DNA of 5,770 bases, from positions 1-5,770 of the forward strand of contig USFC01000078.1 in NCBI GenBank assembly GCA_900553865.1. Direction: 5' to 3'. Positions within the stretch are counted from its first letter, which is position 1; each line of letters begins with the position of its first letter. The position numbers and the translations under genes are program-made. Origin of the DNA: an uncultured Clostridium sp. GTDB taxonomy: Bacteria > Bacillota > Clostridia > TANB77 > CAG-508. The notes below the pieces were generated by a model, which searched no databases, was not told the DNA's origin, and saw only the letters and a list, made by a program, of their open reading frames with translations. This document shows positions 5,073-5,770 of the stretch, in pieces.

Positions 5073-5149
5073 AACGTTTCCTCCTTAAATTCTTTTGTTG
5101 TTGTTTGCTTGTTATATATGTTAAACCAAAAAGTTAGAGGAAATCCCTC

Positions 5150-5163
5150 TCACTAATTAGTGA
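5150..5163. promoter_or_regulatory. Perfect 14-bp palindrome in the operon leader
   Basis: TCACTAATTAGTGA is a perfect inverted repeat about 35-48 bases inside the predicted transcript of the membrane operon. Next to it AGAGG (5136-5140) and CCTCT (5146-5150) form a short stem. A dyad this exact is often a binding site for a dimeric regulator, but no regulator gene is visible here. Confidence 0.4.
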
Positions 5164-5204
5164 AAACAGGGTAAATAATAAGAATATTACCTATAGCATT
5201 TTTT

Positions 5205-5233
5205 ATTATACAACATTTTACATAAAAATGCAA
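5205..5233 (-). promoter_or_regulatory. Sigma-A promoter of the two-gene membrane operon
   Basis: On the minus strand TTGCAT (5233-5228), a 17-base spacer and a perfect TATAAT (5210-5205) predict a start near 5198. The spacer holds the same 14 bases TTTATGTAAAATGT as the promoter at 799-827. The -35 box overlaps the palindrome at 5229-5240. Confidence 0.8.
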
Positions 5234-5240
5234 ATTTGCA
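5229..5240. promoter_or_regulatory. 12-bp palindrome over the -35 box
   Basis: TGCAAATTTGCA is a perfect inverted repeat covering the -35 region of the membrane-operon promoter. It may be an operator. It also lies only four bases after the stop of the CYTH frame and is followed on the minus strand by TTTTTATG, so it could be a weak terminator for that frame instead. Confidence 0.4.
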
Positions 5241-5243
5241 CGG

Positions 5244-5708
5244 CTATATGTTTTTCAAAGATTCTTTTATGTATTCAAAAAAACTATCTGGTATACCATA
5301 TCTAGCAAGATGTCCGTTTTTATAATTTAAATCGCTTGTAACATCTTTAATTACCCAATTAGGTGTTTGAAAATTATCTGCTTCTTCTTGATTTTCAAAT
5401 TCTATTTCTAAATAGGCTAAACCTTCTAATTCTCCTGAAAATATATCAACTGCTAATAGATAATCTCCATCTAAAAACTGATATCTAGTTTTATAAATAG
5501 TATTTCCTTCTTGCTTTTTCATTAAGTTATTATATTCTTCTTGTGTAATAAAATTTTCAATTTCATCTCGTATCATTCCGTCTGATGTTATATTAGTTTT
5601 CACGGCAAAAGTGTATTCTTTTCCGTTGTTTATTTTCCTAACTCTTATTTCAGGCGAAAAACATATATAGGTCTGTTCTATTTCTATAATTTCGAATATC
5701 CAAAACTG
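5244..5708 (-). pseudogene. CYTH-domain (triphosphate tunnel) protein, N-terminally truncated
   Basis: CYTH proteins bind organic or inorganic triphosphates in a beta tunnel and need divalent metal. The frame carries the middle and end of the domain: IEQTYI then PEIRVRK (5654-5634), GKEYTFAVKT, RDEIE, KTRY, AVDIF, LEGLAYLEIEFE, and a VTSDLNYKNGHLA ending. These supply the Arg/Lys and Asp/Glu tunnel residues. What is missing is the first strand with the EIERK (ExExK) metal-binding motif, normally about 30 residues further up. Homology runs beyond the GTG at 5603, so that is not the true start. No ATG, GTG, TTG or CTG lies between 5603 and the TAA at 5711-5709. Other frames upstream do not encode the missing part; they read into a different protein. 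I infer a 5' deletion and loss of function. Confidence 0.7.
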
Positions 5709-5770
5709 TTAACAATTGCTTCTACTCTGTCTCCTGCTTCACACATTGGGCACTTATTCGGCTCATATGC
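5684..5770 (-). CDS. C-terminal tail of an unidentified protein, possibly phosphoribosyltransferase
   Basis: One minus-strand frame is open from the window edge to TAG at 5686-5684, giving 28 residues. They include PNKCPMCEAG, a Cys-x-x-Cys knuckle, and end NSFGYSKL. A Cys-x-x-Cys near the end preceded by an acidic/Pro stretch resembles the tail of orotate phosphoribosyltransferases, but the piece is too short for a firm call. It overlaps the open CYTH frame by 25 bases, so the sequence passes from one gene straight into the middle of another. Confidence 0.5.
   Translation of the reverse strand, partial: AYEPNKCPMCEAGDRVEAIVNSFGYSKL

Noticed and set aside
1..5770. CRISPR array, transposase, phage or defence genes
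   Set aside because: No regularly spaced direct repeats and no recognisable cas, transposase, integrase or defence motifs were seen in any frame.

Overview
The window looks like chromosomal DNA from a low-GC Gram-positive bacterium, most likely an uncultured or gut-type clostridial Firmicute. Supporting signs are the AT-rich sequence, the strong AGGAGG ribosome binding sites, promoters matching TTGACA-17-TATAAT, the standard genetic code (TGA is used as a stop), and the rpsO-pnp gene pair.

Layout. Positions 1-55 are the 5' part of a tRNA-Val(UAC) gene on the minus strand, with its own near-consensus promoter (76-104). Positions 56-336 hold no gene but carry two strong hairpins. A minus-strand gene for a 118-residue unknown protein (337-693) follows, with a clear promoter and a structured leader. 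On the plus strand come a 5'-truncated DUF2726 nuclease-like remnant (879-1178), a gene for a 114-residue unknown protein (1268-1612) with an intrinsic terminator, and then rpsO (ribosomal protein S15, 1824-2087) and pnp (polynucleotide phosphorylase, 2381-4516). After pnp a convergent terminator faces a minus-strand operon of two tiny membrane proteins (59 and 88 residues) with a good promoter. The right end holds a CYTH-domain gene that has lost its N-terminal part (5244-5708, minus). It abuts the last residues of another protein, possibly a phosphoribosyltransferase, that runs off the window.

How it works together. S15 and PNPase form the familiar translation/RNA-decay pair, and the rpsO leader can fold in competing ways, as expected of an S15-autoregulated mRNA. 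Between the two genes lie a terminator-like stem and a 214-bp imperfect palindrome with about 31-bp inverted termini (2148-2361). The palindrome ends 5 bases before the pnp Shine-Dalgarno, so it would make a long RNA hairpin in the pnp leader. It resembles a MITE-like element. A shorter hairpin at 282-324 shares its end sequences.

The other genes look accessory. Three unknown minus-strand genes are less AT-rich than their neighbours. The promoters of the two minus-strand transcription units share an identical 14-base spacer. Two genes are 5'-truncated remnants. I found no CRISPR array, recognisable transposase, or defence system. The most interesting feature is the palindromic element in front of pnp.
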